Shown here in pieces: positions 1-7,275 of a stretch of 7,711 bases of DNA (position 1 is the stretch's first letter; the number at the start of each line of letters is the position of its first letter). The stretch is from positions 1 through 7,711 of the forward strand of contig CAIVHI010000190.1 in NCBI GenBank assembly GCA_903905685.1, in the 5' to 3' direction. A program made the translations under genes and the position numbers. The DNA is from an uncultured Bacteroidota bacterium. Lineage in GTDB: Bacteria; Bacteroidota; Bacteroidia; Chitinophagales; Chitinophagaceae. The notes beneath the pieces were generated by a model. It had not been told where the DNA came from. It did no database searches and saw only the letters and a list, made by a program, of their open reading frames with translations.

Positions 1-291
1 CAGCATACGGCCGCCGCCTTGGGCAAGCCCTCGGTAGTGTGCTGGATTGCGAACGACCCCGAGCAGTTTGGTTACAAGATGCACCACAACATCATAGCCC
101 CTCCCGGCACCCTTCGCCCCGACACCCGCAATTCCGTTTACCGCGAGTTCGACATCTCGGGCATCGACATCCAATGCCCCTATGCCGATATTCGGGAAAT
201 CGTGCAGGCGGAAAAAATCATTGCCGCCCTTCACGAAAAATCGGCCGCGCCCGCCGCACCTGCTGCAAAGGTCGTAGTTGGCAGGAAGTAG
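1..291 (+). CDS. Probable glycosyltransferase family 9 protein, C-terminal part (5' end outside window)
   Basis: The reading frame is open from base 1, so the gene starts upstream of the window; 96 residues and a TAG stop at 289-291 are visible. The first visible residues, QHTAAALGKPSVVCW, resemble the C-terminal donor-binding motif of GT9 (heptosyltransferase-like) enzymes, where a conserved His is followed by an Ala-rich helix and G-K-P-S-V. The following PEQFGY, the HHNI segment and IQCPY near residue 60 fit Bacteroidota members of this family. GT9 enzymes transfer sugars from nucleotide-activated donors during lipopolysaccharide or other glycan assembly at the cytoplasmic face of the inner membrane. 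The protein ends in a short Ala/Pro-rich, basic tail (AAPAAPAAKVVVGRK) that is probably disordered. The gene converges on the downstream YkuK-like gene with 19 bp between stops. The family call is from pattern memory on a fragment; acceptor and donor cannot be judged. Confidence 0.55.
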   Translation, partial: QHTAAALGKPSVVCWIANDPEQFGYKMHHNIIAPPGTLRPDTRNSVYREFDISGIDIQCPYADIREIVQAEKIIAALHEKSAAPAAPAAKVVVGRK

Positions 292-310
292 TGTATATCA
301 CCGCCCCACC

Positions 311-784
311 TCAATTCACCACCCTATCGGCACAGCAACTGCCGGCAAAGGCATCGGGCTTGGCTTTGAAGGCATAGCCCATGGCGAGGATGTAGCCCAT
401 GGCCTCGCGCAATGCCTCATTGCTCTTGAACTGCGGGTTGGTGTTGATGTCGGCATGAACTTCCATGTCTATGTCGTACCGGTTGAAGAGGTCGCACAGC
501 TCGAAGGCGATTTCTATGCTGCGGGCCACCTCGGCCAGCATCCGCTCCTTTACCGTAAACGGCCGCTTGGTCTTTTCCCGGCTCATAAACATGAAGCCGC
601 CCCGCTTCTCGCGCAAAAACACGATGACGGTGGCAAACTCCGTCTCGCCAAACCGCACCTGCGAATCGGTGCCTATGCAGACCTTCAATTTGAAGCCTGC
701 CTTGGTTTCCCTTAATATCGCTTCTTCCACCGCACTTTTGATGGGCAACGACAACGGCTCACCGTTAAACTTTCTCCACAACAT
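311..784 (-). CDS. YkuK/DUF458-family RNase H-like protein
   Basis: This 157-residue protein matches the DUF458 (YkuK) family, predicted to have an RNase H-like fold. Diagnostic segments are CIGTDSQ (residues 36-42) at the first acidic strand, VHADINTNPQFKS (109-121), and MGYAFKAKPDAFA (135-147) followed by the CCADRVV end. D40, D112 and D144 are candidates for the acidic metal-binding cluster; that assignment is inferred from the fold, not proven. The length is normal for the family and the protein looks complete. There is no signal peptide, so it is cytoplasmic. The function is unsettled; nucleic-acid cleavage or processing is the family-level prediction only. The ATG at 782-784 is the most upstream in-frame start I can place, and no Shine-Dalgarno sequence is evident, as is common in Bacteroidota. 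The gene is preceded by a long intergenic region and appears monocistronic. Confidence 0.85.
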   Translation of the reverse strand: MLWRKFNGEPLSLPIKSAVEEAILRETKAGFKLKVCIGTDSQVRFGETEFATVIVFLREKRGGFMFMSREKTKRPFTVKERMLAEVARSIEIAFELCDLFNRYDIDMEVHADINTNPQFKSNEALREAMGYILAMGYAFKAKPDAFAGSCCADRVVN

Positions 785-1042
785 AAATCGGCATGTTTTG
801 AATAACTAAAGTTACGGAACAAGCCATTAAGAATTTGTGTCCAAAACATTAAGGCATTATAAAATCCACAGATTATAAACAACTGCCGCAACGGACAATC
901 GGTTTGGGGGTGGATGTCGGCAAGAAGGTGGCCTTTGGCGGGTACATCCACACTTCAACCGCGAACAACATTGGCGGCACCGCAAACGGGAAAACGTTTC
1001 CTGCCCTAAGCCCGCCGCCAAAGCCCAATCATCAAACCACCA
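785..1042. other. Intergenic region upstream of the YkuK-like gene
   Basis: This region separates the start of the YkuK-like gene from the terminator of the upstream minus-strand gene. The half nearest the YkuK gene is AT-rich and should hold its promoter. The closest match to the Bacteroidota -7 element (TAnnTTTG) on the minus strand is TAACTTTA, about 25 bp from the ATG, but no -33 element sits at the right distance, so I do not call a promoter. The octamer ATTATAAA occurs twice in direct orientation (856-863 and 872-879). A loose inverted repeat GTGGATGT/ACATCCAC (910-917 and 944-951) has a 26-nt loop. No convincing gene or RNA is seen. Confidence 0.5.
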
Positions 1043-1043
1043 C

Positions 1044-1083
1044 AAAAAAGCATCGGGCTTCAAGTCGCCTTGAAGCCCGATGC
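1044..1083 (-). terminator. Intrinsic (rho-independent) terminator of the T9SS-protein gene
   Basis: A perfect inverted repeat has arms GCATCGGGCTTCAAG (1050-1064) and CTTGAAGCCCGATGC (1069-1083) with a 4-nt loop (1065-1068). Read on the minus strand, the 15-bp GC-rich stem is followed directly by six T (A-run at 1044-1049). The hairpin starts 21 bp past the TGA stop of the upstream gene (1105-1107). There is no T-run on the plus-strand side, so it works in one direction only. It is a textbook terminator and should stop read-through into the YkuK-like gene. Confidence 0.93.
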
Positions 1084-1104
1084 CGCAATACAATTTCAAC
1101 ACCG

Positions 1105-4100
1105 TCATCTCGAAACCACCACCTTTTTGTTGATGACGGCACCATCGGTAATGATGGTTGCGGTATACAGTGCATTGGGCAATGCGCCAAGGTTCATGGG
1201 TATGGAACGCCCCACGTTTTCAAACTTGCCTGTATACACCACTCTACCTTGTTCATCGAGTATCTTTACCTGTGCGCTACCCCTTACCGTTACGGCAAAC
1301 AGGATGTCGAACGTTCCGGCGTTGGGGTTCGGCACAATCGCTACATCTTCGTTTTCGGCAGCAACGTTGTCCATACCTGTTGTAGTGACCACCAGTACGG
1401 TATCTGTGTAGACTACAGAGGTGCAGCCCGTATCGGTTACCGACAAAGTGAGCGTCTTCAACCCTGTCGACCCCCAGATAACGGTGTGCGGACCCACCCC
1501 GGTGCCGGGCACCGCAGTACCGCCGCCGAAGTTCCAGCTATAGGTGCCTGCCGCAGATGCAGTACCGGTATAGGTCACCAAATCGCCGGTGCCTACACCT
1601 ACCACATGGTTGGCGATACTGAATGTAGCTGTGGGCGGTATGACCGACCAAACGGTATCGAGCGTATAGGAAGCACCGGCTCCGCAGGGGCCTACTCCAT
1701 ACACCGATATGGTGGCCGGCACATAACCCACATTTACGGTAATCAGCGTGGTTGTACTGGTGCCCGACCAGCCTGCGCCCGAAACACTCCATACGTAACT
1801 GGAAGCGCCGGAAATTCCCGATGTAATGAACGTCACGACGCTACCGGCACAAATGGGGCCTGTGGCGAATATCGGACTTGCGGCGGGAATCCCCGCCGAC
1901 GGCGTTACAAATGTGGTGACTGCAGTACTTGCCCCACAGCCATTGTTGGCGGTACACACTACCGTTGCCGTGCCCGACCCTACGGTAAGGTTGAGGGTAT
2001 CGGTCGTCGTGGTTGGCGTGCCTGTCCAGCCGGTGCCCGTCACCGTCCACGTAAAGCTTGTTGCTCCCAGCGACGTTGCATCGTAAGTTGCAGTAGTTGA
2101 TGTAAAGCAAGGTGCTGCACCCACGAGCGATACTGTTGGTGCAGGAGGCAATGGCGATGCGGTTAAAGTTACCGTATCGGGAGTTCCCGTTCCGCAAGCG
2201 TCAGATGTTTGGCAGATGATGGTGCCCGCACCGGTGCCCAACGTCACATTGATGGACGCAGTGGTGCTCGTGCCCGACCAACCCGTGCCCAACACCGTCC
2301 AGCTATAGCCCGTTGCGCCGGTTGATGTAGCCGTGTAGGTAGCCGTAGTGGCGCCAGTGCATGGAATGGCTCCCGAAAGCGTCACCACGGGCGTTCCGGG
2401 ACCGGTGGAGGGGGTCACGTTAACGGTATCAGCCGAGCTGTTGCCACAGGCATTGCTGCCGTAAACTATGATTTGGCCGGTGCCTGTACCTACGGTTGCA
2501 TTGAGTGTTCCCGTAGTGGAAGAGCCCGACCAGCCTGTGCCGGATACACTCCAGTTGAAGGTAGTGGCCCCGGTAGATACCGCAGTGTAGATGGCAGAGG
2601 TTGCACCAACACACGGACCTGATGCCGGCGGAGTGACAACAGGAGTTGTAGGCAACGGCGTAGACGTGACCGTGAAGACATAAGCCGCACTAGAACCGCA
2701 AGTACTGTTGGCCACCACCGATACGGTGGCAATGCCTGAGCCAGCCAAGATGTGGTCGGTATCGGAAACCGATGTGCCGTTCCAGCCCGTGCCGGTCACC
2801 GTCCAGGTATAGGACGATGCACCGGTTACGGCCGATACCGTATACAAATTGGTGGTGCCCTGACAAGGAGGCGTGGTGGGCACAACGCCGGCAGTTGGGG
2901 CAGCAAGTGGGTTGCAAGGTTTGAAATATGCCCACCAAGTGTCGTAGTAATTGGTAGTAGACGACGAGCACTCCTGAATGGTCCAGAAATCTATCAGGTT
3001 GTTCGGGTCGAGCATCGTGGCTGAGTAATCGCCCCAACGGTCGCGGCTGCCGCCAAACGTCTTGTAGTAGGTAGCCTGTCCGTGTCGGTAATCGAATGGC
3101 AATTCAAGGGAATCGTTCGCATCGGTATGCATATGCAGCGCATAGCCGCAATTTGGATGCGAAGTGGTAGAGAAATGCGTAAACCCTATAAAGGCATCGT
3201 TCAGGGTGTTGGCCACGATGGTAGGGAAAGCATAAAAGTTGGCTGCCGTCGGGTCGTCTATCACGCCCAGTTGCAGGGGGTTCGCGTTAGTGTCTATCTG
3301 CCACCACTGTGCCGAGCAACGGGTAGGATTCACAGTAGTACTATAGGGCAAGAACACATTGTGTGCAAACCACAACTTGCCGTTGATGAATACCACCTGC
3401 GTAACGCGGTCGTCATTGGTCTGGATTTTGTTGGCAGTGCCGCTTTGAGGAGCAAAATCGGCACCTGCGGTACCCGAAACCGCATTGGATTGACCTTGCC
3501 AGTTGAAGCCCGCCGAAGCCGGAAACCCTACCGAAGCTATCGCTTCGGAACCAACGGCACCCGATATCTTCCACAATTGCATTTGGCCGCCACCGGCAAC
3601 CGTACCATCCCAAGATTCCACGCAATACATGTTGGGCTCTACTGAGTCGTAGGTCACTGCGGGACAAATGGTGAATGATGTGGTTTCGGTAAATGCCGTA
3701 TAGGTGGCACTTGTGCCGGCCAACAGCAATGCCTTGTTGAACACGAACAACTTGGCCGATAGGAACGCGCCGCCTGTATTGCTGAACAGGTTGCCCGTAA
3801 CGGTGATCCATTTCTTATTGAAACCTACGTCGGGGTAATCGAGCCAGTAAGTGCCTGCCGAATAGGTGGCTACCTTGAACTGGTACCACCCTGCGGTTGG
3901 GTCGGTAGTCTTGGAAATGGCGAGAAGGATGGACGATTGCGCGGTTTGCGCACCCGATACCGCAACGATATACCAACGATTGGTATAGGGGTCGAAGTGG
4001 ATACGGGGGTCGAAAGAGCCACCGCCCGGCAAAATGGGCGACCAGAATCCGTCGAGGGTCATGGTGGAGACTATCGCACCCGTCCGGGTTTGGATACGCA

Positions 4101-4506
4101 CCGTTTGATTCAATGTAGAGACACAGTAATTGGAATCTACCGCACCGTGAGTATCGGGCGGCACCGAGCTGTTGGTGTCTTTCGCGGCCTGAAAAGTATC
4201 GATAGGCAGCGGACTCACCGGCATCAGTGCCAAGTGGAGGTAATCTGGATGGGTAGCACTTTGAGCACGATAATGCACCAATGAAGGGTCTACCCCGCCG
4301 GTATGCACCGGCCGCTCATCGTCGTCTTCATTTTCGATTTCCTGCCTTTTCATCGGCTTCGGGTGGGCCTTCAAATAGGCCGCCAACTTGGTGAAATCCA
4401 TCTCCACCATCTTGGTCTCCCTACCATGTTCCACGGTGTTTTGTGCCGATGCACCTACTGCGGCAAAGAGTAGCGGCAATATTAGTAAGTAAACTATTTT
4501 TTTCAT
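1105..4506 (-). CDS. Large T9SS-secreted surface protein with PKD-like repeats and a type A C-terminal sorting domain
   Basis: This 1133-residue protein begins with a Sec signal peptide (hydrophobic core about 4-18, A-S-A at 19-21, likely cleavage before Q22). An acidic linker (about 55-65) precedes a region of about 450 residues (roughly 75-530). That region contains PPDTHGAV (116-123), FDPYTNRWYIVAV (171-183) and RWGDYSATMLDP (490-501), wording typical of secreted bacterial proteins with a predicted beta-propeller, here uncharacterised. Five PKD-like/Ig-like repeats follow (about 536-618, 621-699, 705-784, 789-869, 873-955), each with a S-x-x-W-x-V-x-G-x-G-W core and two Cys 55-57 residues apart. 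A classical PKD-type domain (957-1040, YSWNFGGG, then LKTLTLSVTDTG) leads into a T9SS type A sorting domain (about 1056-1133), with VPNPNAGTFDI at its start and KKVVVSR at its end. The expected route is Sec export, T9SS passage across the outer membrane and tail removal, giving a cell-surface or released adhesin or binding protein. No catalytic domain is recognisable and the ligand is unknown. The ATG is followed by a 7-A run. Confidence 0.93.
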   Translation of the reverse strand: MKKIVYLLILPLLFAAVGASAQNTVEHGRETKMVEMDFTKLAAYLKAHPKPMKRQEIENEDDDERPVHTGGVDPSLVHYRAQSATHPDYLHLALMPVSPLPIDTFQAAKDTNSSVPPDTHGAVDSNYCVSTLNQTVRIQTRTGAIVSTMTLDGFWSPILPGGGSFDPRIHFDPYTNRWYIVAVSGAQTAQSSILLAISKTTDPTAGWYQFKVATYSAGTYWLDYPDVGFNKKWITVTGNLFSNTGGAFLSAKLFVFNKALLLAGTSATYTAFTETTSFTICPAVTYDSVEPNMYCVESWDGTVAGGGQMQLWKISGAVGSEAIASVGFPASAGFNWQGQSNAVSGTAGADFAPQSGTANKIQTNDDRVTQVVFINGKLWFAHNVFLPYSTTVNPTRCSAQWWQIDTNANPLQLGVIDDPTAANFYAFPTIVANTLNDAFIGFTHFSTTSHPNCGYALHMHTDANDSLELPFDYRHGQATYYKTFGGSRDRWGDYSATMLDPNNLIDFWTIQECSSSTTNYYDTWWAYFKPCNPLAAPTAGVVPTTPPCQGTTNLYTVSAVTGASSYTWTVTGTGWNGTSVSDTDHILAGSGIATVSVVANSTCGSSAAYVFTVTSTPLPTTPVVTPPASGPCVGATSAIYTAVSTGATTFNWSVSGTGWSGSSTTGTLNATVGTGTGQIIVYGSNACGNSSADTVNVTPSTGPGTPVVTLSGAIPCTGATTATYTATSTGATGYSWTVLGTGWSGTSTTASINVTLGTGAGTIICQTSDACGTGTPDTVTLTASPLPPAPTVSLVGAAPCFTSTTATYDATSLGATSFTWTVTGTGWTGTPTTTTDTLNLTVGSGTATVVCTANNGCGASTAVTTFVTPSAGIPAASPIFATGPICAGSVVTFITSGISGASSYVWSVSGAGWSGTSTTTLITVNVGYVPATISVYGVGPCGAGASYTLDTVWSVIPPTATFSIANHVVGVGTGDLVTYTGTASAAGTYSWNFGGGTAVPGTGVGPHTVIWGSTGLKTLTLSVTDTGCTSVVYTDTVLVVTTTGMDNVAAENEDVAIVPNPNAGTFDILFAVTVRGSAQVKILDEQGRVVYTGKFENVGRSIPMNLGALPNALYTATIITDGAVINKKVVVSR
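1642..2901 (-). repeat. Five tandem PKD-like domain repeats within the T9SS protein gene
   Basis: The first Cys of each repeat falls at residues 548, 632, 716, 800 and 886, so the unit is 84, 84, 84 and 86 residues (252 or 258 bp). The second Cys follows at 603, 687, 771, 857 and 941. The pattern is C-x-G/S-x-T, then a S-x-x-W strand, then G-T-G-W-x-G, then x-x-C-G. The Cys pair probably forms one disulfide per domain after export. Repeats three and four each carry an extra Cys (765 and 851) six residues before the second one. The repeats are diverged copies, not recent exact duplications: residues between the anchors differ. They likely form a stalk projecting the N-terminal region from the surface. 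Confidence 0.85.
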
Positions 4507-4820
4507 ACAATCTGAATTGAAGCATAGTGTATGCGCATGGCAAACAACCCTTCAAATTTCGCAAAAAAAATTGGGATTACATCTCATAACCAACTATTTA
4601 TGCGTAGTCGTCCGTAGAAATCCCGGCCTGTGGCGGAACAACTGCGGACGACGGCCTATTGGGGGATGCATACCCGGTATTGTAGGCCCGGCACATTTCA
4701 ACCAAAAATTAATGAATTATGGGATAACTAAGCCTATCCGTCAATCTGTTAATCTTTCATTAAAATACCGAGCATCCTATTTTCCCGATAGCGTTGCATT
4801 TTGTCTAAATGGCTCCCCGA
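4507..4820. other. Intergenic region between the receptor gene and the T9SS-protein gene
   Basis: This 314-bp region should contain the promoter and leader of the T9SS-protein gene and the 3' end of the receptor transcript. No clear intrinsic terminator follows the receptor stop. Near the T9SS gene start, GCATA-GTG-TATGC (4522-4534) overlaps the palindrome ATGCGCAT (4531-4538), a possible operator or leader structure. An A8 tract lies at 4563-4570. A GC-rich hairpin (4607-4652) stands out from AT-rich flanks and is listed separately. A Bacteroidota -33/-7 promoter pair could not be placed with confidence. I see no coding potential on either strand. Confidence 0.5.
4607..4652. repeat. GC-rich imperfect palindrome / hairpin element
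   Basis: Outer arms GTCGTCCGTAG (4607-4617) and CTGCGGACGAC (4642-4652) pair over 11 positions. The single non-Watson-Crick position would be a U-G pair if transcribed on the plus strand and a C-A mismatch on the minus strand. Inside the 24-nt loop, TCC-CG-GCC (4621-4628) can pair with GGC-GGA (4632-4637) around a TGT loop, leaving CG as a bulge. The whole is a stacked hairpin without a following T-run, so it does not look like an intrinsic terminator. It could be a dispersed REP-like repeat or a processed leader/trailer structure; the sequence alone does not decide. Confidence 0.5.
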
Positions 4821-7193
4821 TCAAAACGTGTACCTAAACAGCGGCACCGGGAAAAAGCCTTGCTGATACTGGGTCTGGATGGAGTTGGTACGGGCATCGT
4901 AGTTCTGGCTGAAGACGTTGTTGTGGTTGGTCACGTTCTCCAAATCGAGCGCGAACTCCATGGTACTCTTGCTGTATTCCTTTTTGTAGGAGATGCGGAG
5001 GTCGGTCCTGAAGTAGGCGGGTTGTTGTTGGGAGAAGGCCAGATTGTCTTCATAAACAGCGCTTCCTGTGGCACGCGACGCTGTCGGGTCTATCGGCGTC
5101 AAGTATCGCCCACCTATTGAGCACACTTTGAAGTTCAGACCAATGATGCTGCCCTTGCTGCCTATTTTGAATTCCTTGCCTGCCAACACATTCAACACAT
5201 ACCCCGTATTGAATGCCGTGTTCCGCTCTAAGCCGTCGCTACCCTTGTACTTGGAATCTATAAGCGAGCCCGTTATCAGGAAATAGAAACCATGACTCAA
5301 AAAGTGCTCAATAGTGATTTCGGCACCGCGATTGTAACCTGTACCCTTGTTCACCAACGAGTCCTGATCGGGTGGCGCAAACGAGACACCGTAATTCAAT
5401 GCGGAATAAGAAGACGCAAATGCAGTTACGGGCGCATGGTCGAGGTATTGGTAATAAGCCTCTACTTTTACGCGCAAGTTGCTCGTGATGTTCAGATCGT
5501 AGGATGCCACATATTGGTTGCTGCGTGTGAATCCTAAATTGCGGTTGGTGTAGACCACATTGCCGTTTACGGGTGTCTCCACAAAGTAGGAGTAGATGCT
5601 TTGTTCCTGGTTGTGCATACCATAGCCCAAGCTTACGGAGTTGCGGCTGTTGATGCGGTAGCGCAAGCTGGCGCGTGGCTCCACCGCCGAGCTCCCGTTC
5701 AAATCGAGGTACTGGCCATGTAGGCCCACCACCATCATGAGGTCTTTAGTGAAGCGGTGCCGCCATTGCGCATAGGCTTGAGACAGCCCCATAGAGCCGT
5801 TTTGATTCACATGTGTATCTGAGAGCGTGCCTGGGCTAAGGGTTTGATTGAACAAATTGAAGCCTGTATTGATATAGGAAAATCCGGCCTGAAGGTTGTC
5901 TTGGGCATTGAACTTATGCATCGCCGACAAATTGCCGATCAATCGGTTGGTCTTGAATTGGGCATCTTGTATCCTGAAGGAATTGGAATAGTCGTTACTC
6001 AGGGAGTCTACCGAGTATTTCTCCGACGTGGTGCAATAGCCTACCAGCATCCTCAACGAGGTTTTGGGAGATGCCTGCCAGTCGGCCGATAAGCCGTTGA
6101 TGGTGGTAGCATAGTTGGTAGCAATGTTTTGGTGGGGGTCGTTGCCGGAGTAGAGGTCGGGCTTGGTGGTGTCTACGTCTTTACCGAAGAAATTGGCAGA
6201 GCTGTTGCCGTTGATGCCGAACAGGGACAGCTTCCAAGTTTTGGAAAAATTGTGGACGATTTTGTAGTTCAGGTCTTGGTAAACGGGCACCGCTGTACCG
6301 GTGCCCAGATTGATGCCCAATGCCTTAAACACGCTGAGGGTACTGTAACGGTAGTTGACGACATAAGAGGTTTGGTGGTCTTTGCCTATTGGGCCCTCGG
6401 CACCGGCCTCAAAGCCATTGAAACCCACTTGGCCCACAAATTCGGGTTTGTCGGCATTGCCTTCGCGCAGCCTCAAATCGAACACACCCGCCAGCGCGTC
6501 GCCATATTGGGCAGGGACGGCCCCCGTGAAGAAGTCGGACTTGGCGATATTGTTGTTGTTGATCATGCTCACCGGGCCGCCGGTACTGTTGAGTGCGCCA
6601 AAGTGGTTGGGATTGGGAATATCCATTCCCTCCACCTGCCACAACATGCCGGTGGGCGAGTTGCCGCGCACCACAATGTCGTTACGGGAGTCGTTGCCCG
6701 CCACAACGCCGGCAAAGTCGGCTGCCATGCGCGAGGGGTCGTTCACTGCACCGGCATAACGATTGGTCTCGTCTATGTTGAAAGACCGCGCGCTGACCAA
6801 TGCCATGTCGTTGCGGGTCAGGTTTTTATCCAGGCTCTTGTTGTAAACAACGTTCACCTCCTTGAGTGCGTGCACGGCCTCCTGCAAGGCAATGTTGATG
6901 TCGGGCTCCTTGCCCGCAGTCACCTCAATATCGCTCAACACTTTGTCCTCGAACGATAGGTAGGTGACTTTGAACGACTGCCTGCCCGTAGGCACGCTGT
7001 CTATCCTGAACTTGCCGAAGTCATCGGTTACACTGCCTCGGCTGCCGGGATTGTTCAGCAGTACCACCACTGCTCCTGACAAGGGGGCGTGCGAGGCTTC
7101 GTCATAAACCACCCCTTTCACGGTTTGCCATTGTGCATTTGCACTAAATGATGCGCCCAGCATAAGGGCCAACACGTATTTCCTTCTTCCCAT
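4821..7193 (-). CDS. TonB-dependent outer-membrane receptor with N-terminal carboxypeptidase-regulatory-like domain
   Basis: This 790-residue protein has a signal peptide (A-N-A at 18-20, likely cleavage before Q21). A carboxypeptidase-regulatory-like beta-sandwich (about 22-104) opens with VKGVVYDEASHAPLSGAVV and includes S-V-T-D-D-F-G-K-F. The segment LKEVNVVYN (110-118) sits where the TonB-contacting box is usually found. The plug domain (about 126-245) contains RNDIVVRGNSP (170-180), MLWQVEGMDIPNPNHFG (183-199) and QYGDALAGVFDL (229-240). The rest is a 22-strand-type barrel rich in alternating aromatic residues, ending in the C-terminal Phe used for outer-membrane insertion. The length suits small-ligand receptors more than SusC-type glycan importers (about 1000 residues), and no SusD-like gene adjoins. 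Energy would come from TonB-ExbBD; the substrate is unknown. The start ATG lies 83 bp after the Crp/Fnr gene, and an FNR-like palindrome in that gap suggests control by this regulator. Confidence 0.93.
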   Translation of the reverse strand: MGRRKYVLALMLGASFSANAQWQTVKGVVYDEASHAPLSGAVVVLLNNPGSRGSVTDDFGKFRIDSVPTGRQSFKVTYLSFEDKVLSDIEVTAGKEPDINIALQEAVHALKEVNVVYNKSLDKNLTRNDMALVSARSFNIDETNRYAGAVNDPSRMAADFAGVVAGNDSRNDIVVRGNSPTGMLWQVEGMDIPNPNHFGALNSTGGPVSMINNNNIAKSDFFTGAVPAQYGDALAGVFDLRLREGNADKPEFVGQVGFNGFEAGAEGPIGKDHQTSYVVNYRYSTLSVFKALGINLGTGTAVPVYQDLNYKIVHNFSKTWKLSLFGINGNSSANFFGKDVDTTKPDLYSGNDPHQNIATNYATTINGLSADWQASPKTSLRMLVGYCTTSEKYSVDSLSNDYSNSFRIQDAQFKTNRLIGNLSAMHKFNAQDNLQAGFSYINTGFNLFNQTLSPGTLSDTHVNQNGSMGLSQAYAQWRHRFTKDLMMVVGLHGQYLDLNGSSAVEPRASLRYRINSRNSVSLGYGMHNQEQSIYSYFVETPVNGNVVYTNRNLGFTRSNQYVASYDLNITSNLRVKVEAYYQYLDHAPVTAFASSYSALNYGVSFAPPDQDSLVNKGTGYNRGAEITIEHFLSHGFYFLITGSLIDSKYKGSDGLERNTAFNTGYVLNVLAGKEFKIGSKGSIIGLNFKVCSIGGRYLTPIDPTASRATGSAVYEDNLAFSQQQPAYFRTDLRISYKKEYSKSTMEFALDLENVTNHNNVFSQNYDARTNSIQTQYQQGFFPVPLFRYTF

Positions 7194-7241
7194 TGTTTAG
7201 AATTTATGGGGCAAATTTCCGGTCAAAACGGTGAGCAACCA

Positions 7242-7255
7242 TTGACCCGAATCAA
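7242..7255. promoter_or_regulatory. FNR-box-like palindrome upstream of the TonB-dependent receptor gene
   Basis: The sequence TTGAC-CCGA-ATCAA is one base from the FNR consensus TTGAT-N4-ATCAA. Its centre is about 55 bp before the receptor ATG, so a transcription start some 14 nt before the ATG would place it near -41.5, the usual activating position for this family; that is inference, as no start site is known. A TTGACC half-site in opposite orientation (GGTCAA, 7221-7226) lies 15 bp closer to the gene. Confidence 0.5.
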
Positions 7256-7275
7256 GATTTCGAATTTTTGACGAT

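Noticed and set aside
854..880. Two TATAAT hexamers on the minus strand upstream of the YkuK-like gene
   Set aside because: They match the E. coli -10 element, but Bacteroidota primary sigma factors use a different consensus, no -35 partner has good spacing, and the region is simply AT-rich.
910..951. Inverted repeat GTGGATGT / ACATCCAC
   Set aside because: Eight-bp arms with a 26-nt loop, no T-run and no neighbouring symmetry; expected by chance at this length.
857..1108. Minus-strand 83-codon open frame in the intergenic region
   Set aside because: It contains the perfect terminator hairpin and its T-run and overlaps the end of the T9SS gene; the translation has no recognisable features.
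904..2100. Long plus-strand open frame of 398 codons
   Set aside because: It is antisense to the PKD-like repeats and runs across the terminator; the translation is rich in Cys, Arg and Gly with no recognisable domain. The Thr/Gly/Ser-rich codons of the real gene keep this frame open.
1642..2901. Periodic repeats as a CRISPR array or recent tandem DNA duplication
   Set aside because: The period is 252-258 bp, the repeats are coding and diverged, and there are no short identical repeats with unique spacers.
6129..6959. Plus-strand open frame of 276 codons opposite the receptor plug domain
   Set aside because: It lies wholly antisense to a well-supported TonB-dependent receptor and its translation matches no family; the openness follows from codon composition.
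4821..7193. SusC-type polysaccharide utilisation locus
   Set aside because: No SusD-like lipoprotein or glycan-degrading enzyme adjoins, and the receptor is about 200 residues shorter than typical SusC proteins.
7199..7227. Bacteroidota-type promoter TTTG-N17-TAAATTCT on the minus strand before the receptor gene
   Set aside because: The -7 element has two mismatches to TAnnTTTG and its position would give an almost leaderless transcript; too weak to annotate.
7194..7275. Cobalamin or other riboswitch ahead of the receptor gene
   Set aside because: The gap is only about 82 bp, too short for a cobalamin riboswitch, and no conserved aptamer core is seen.
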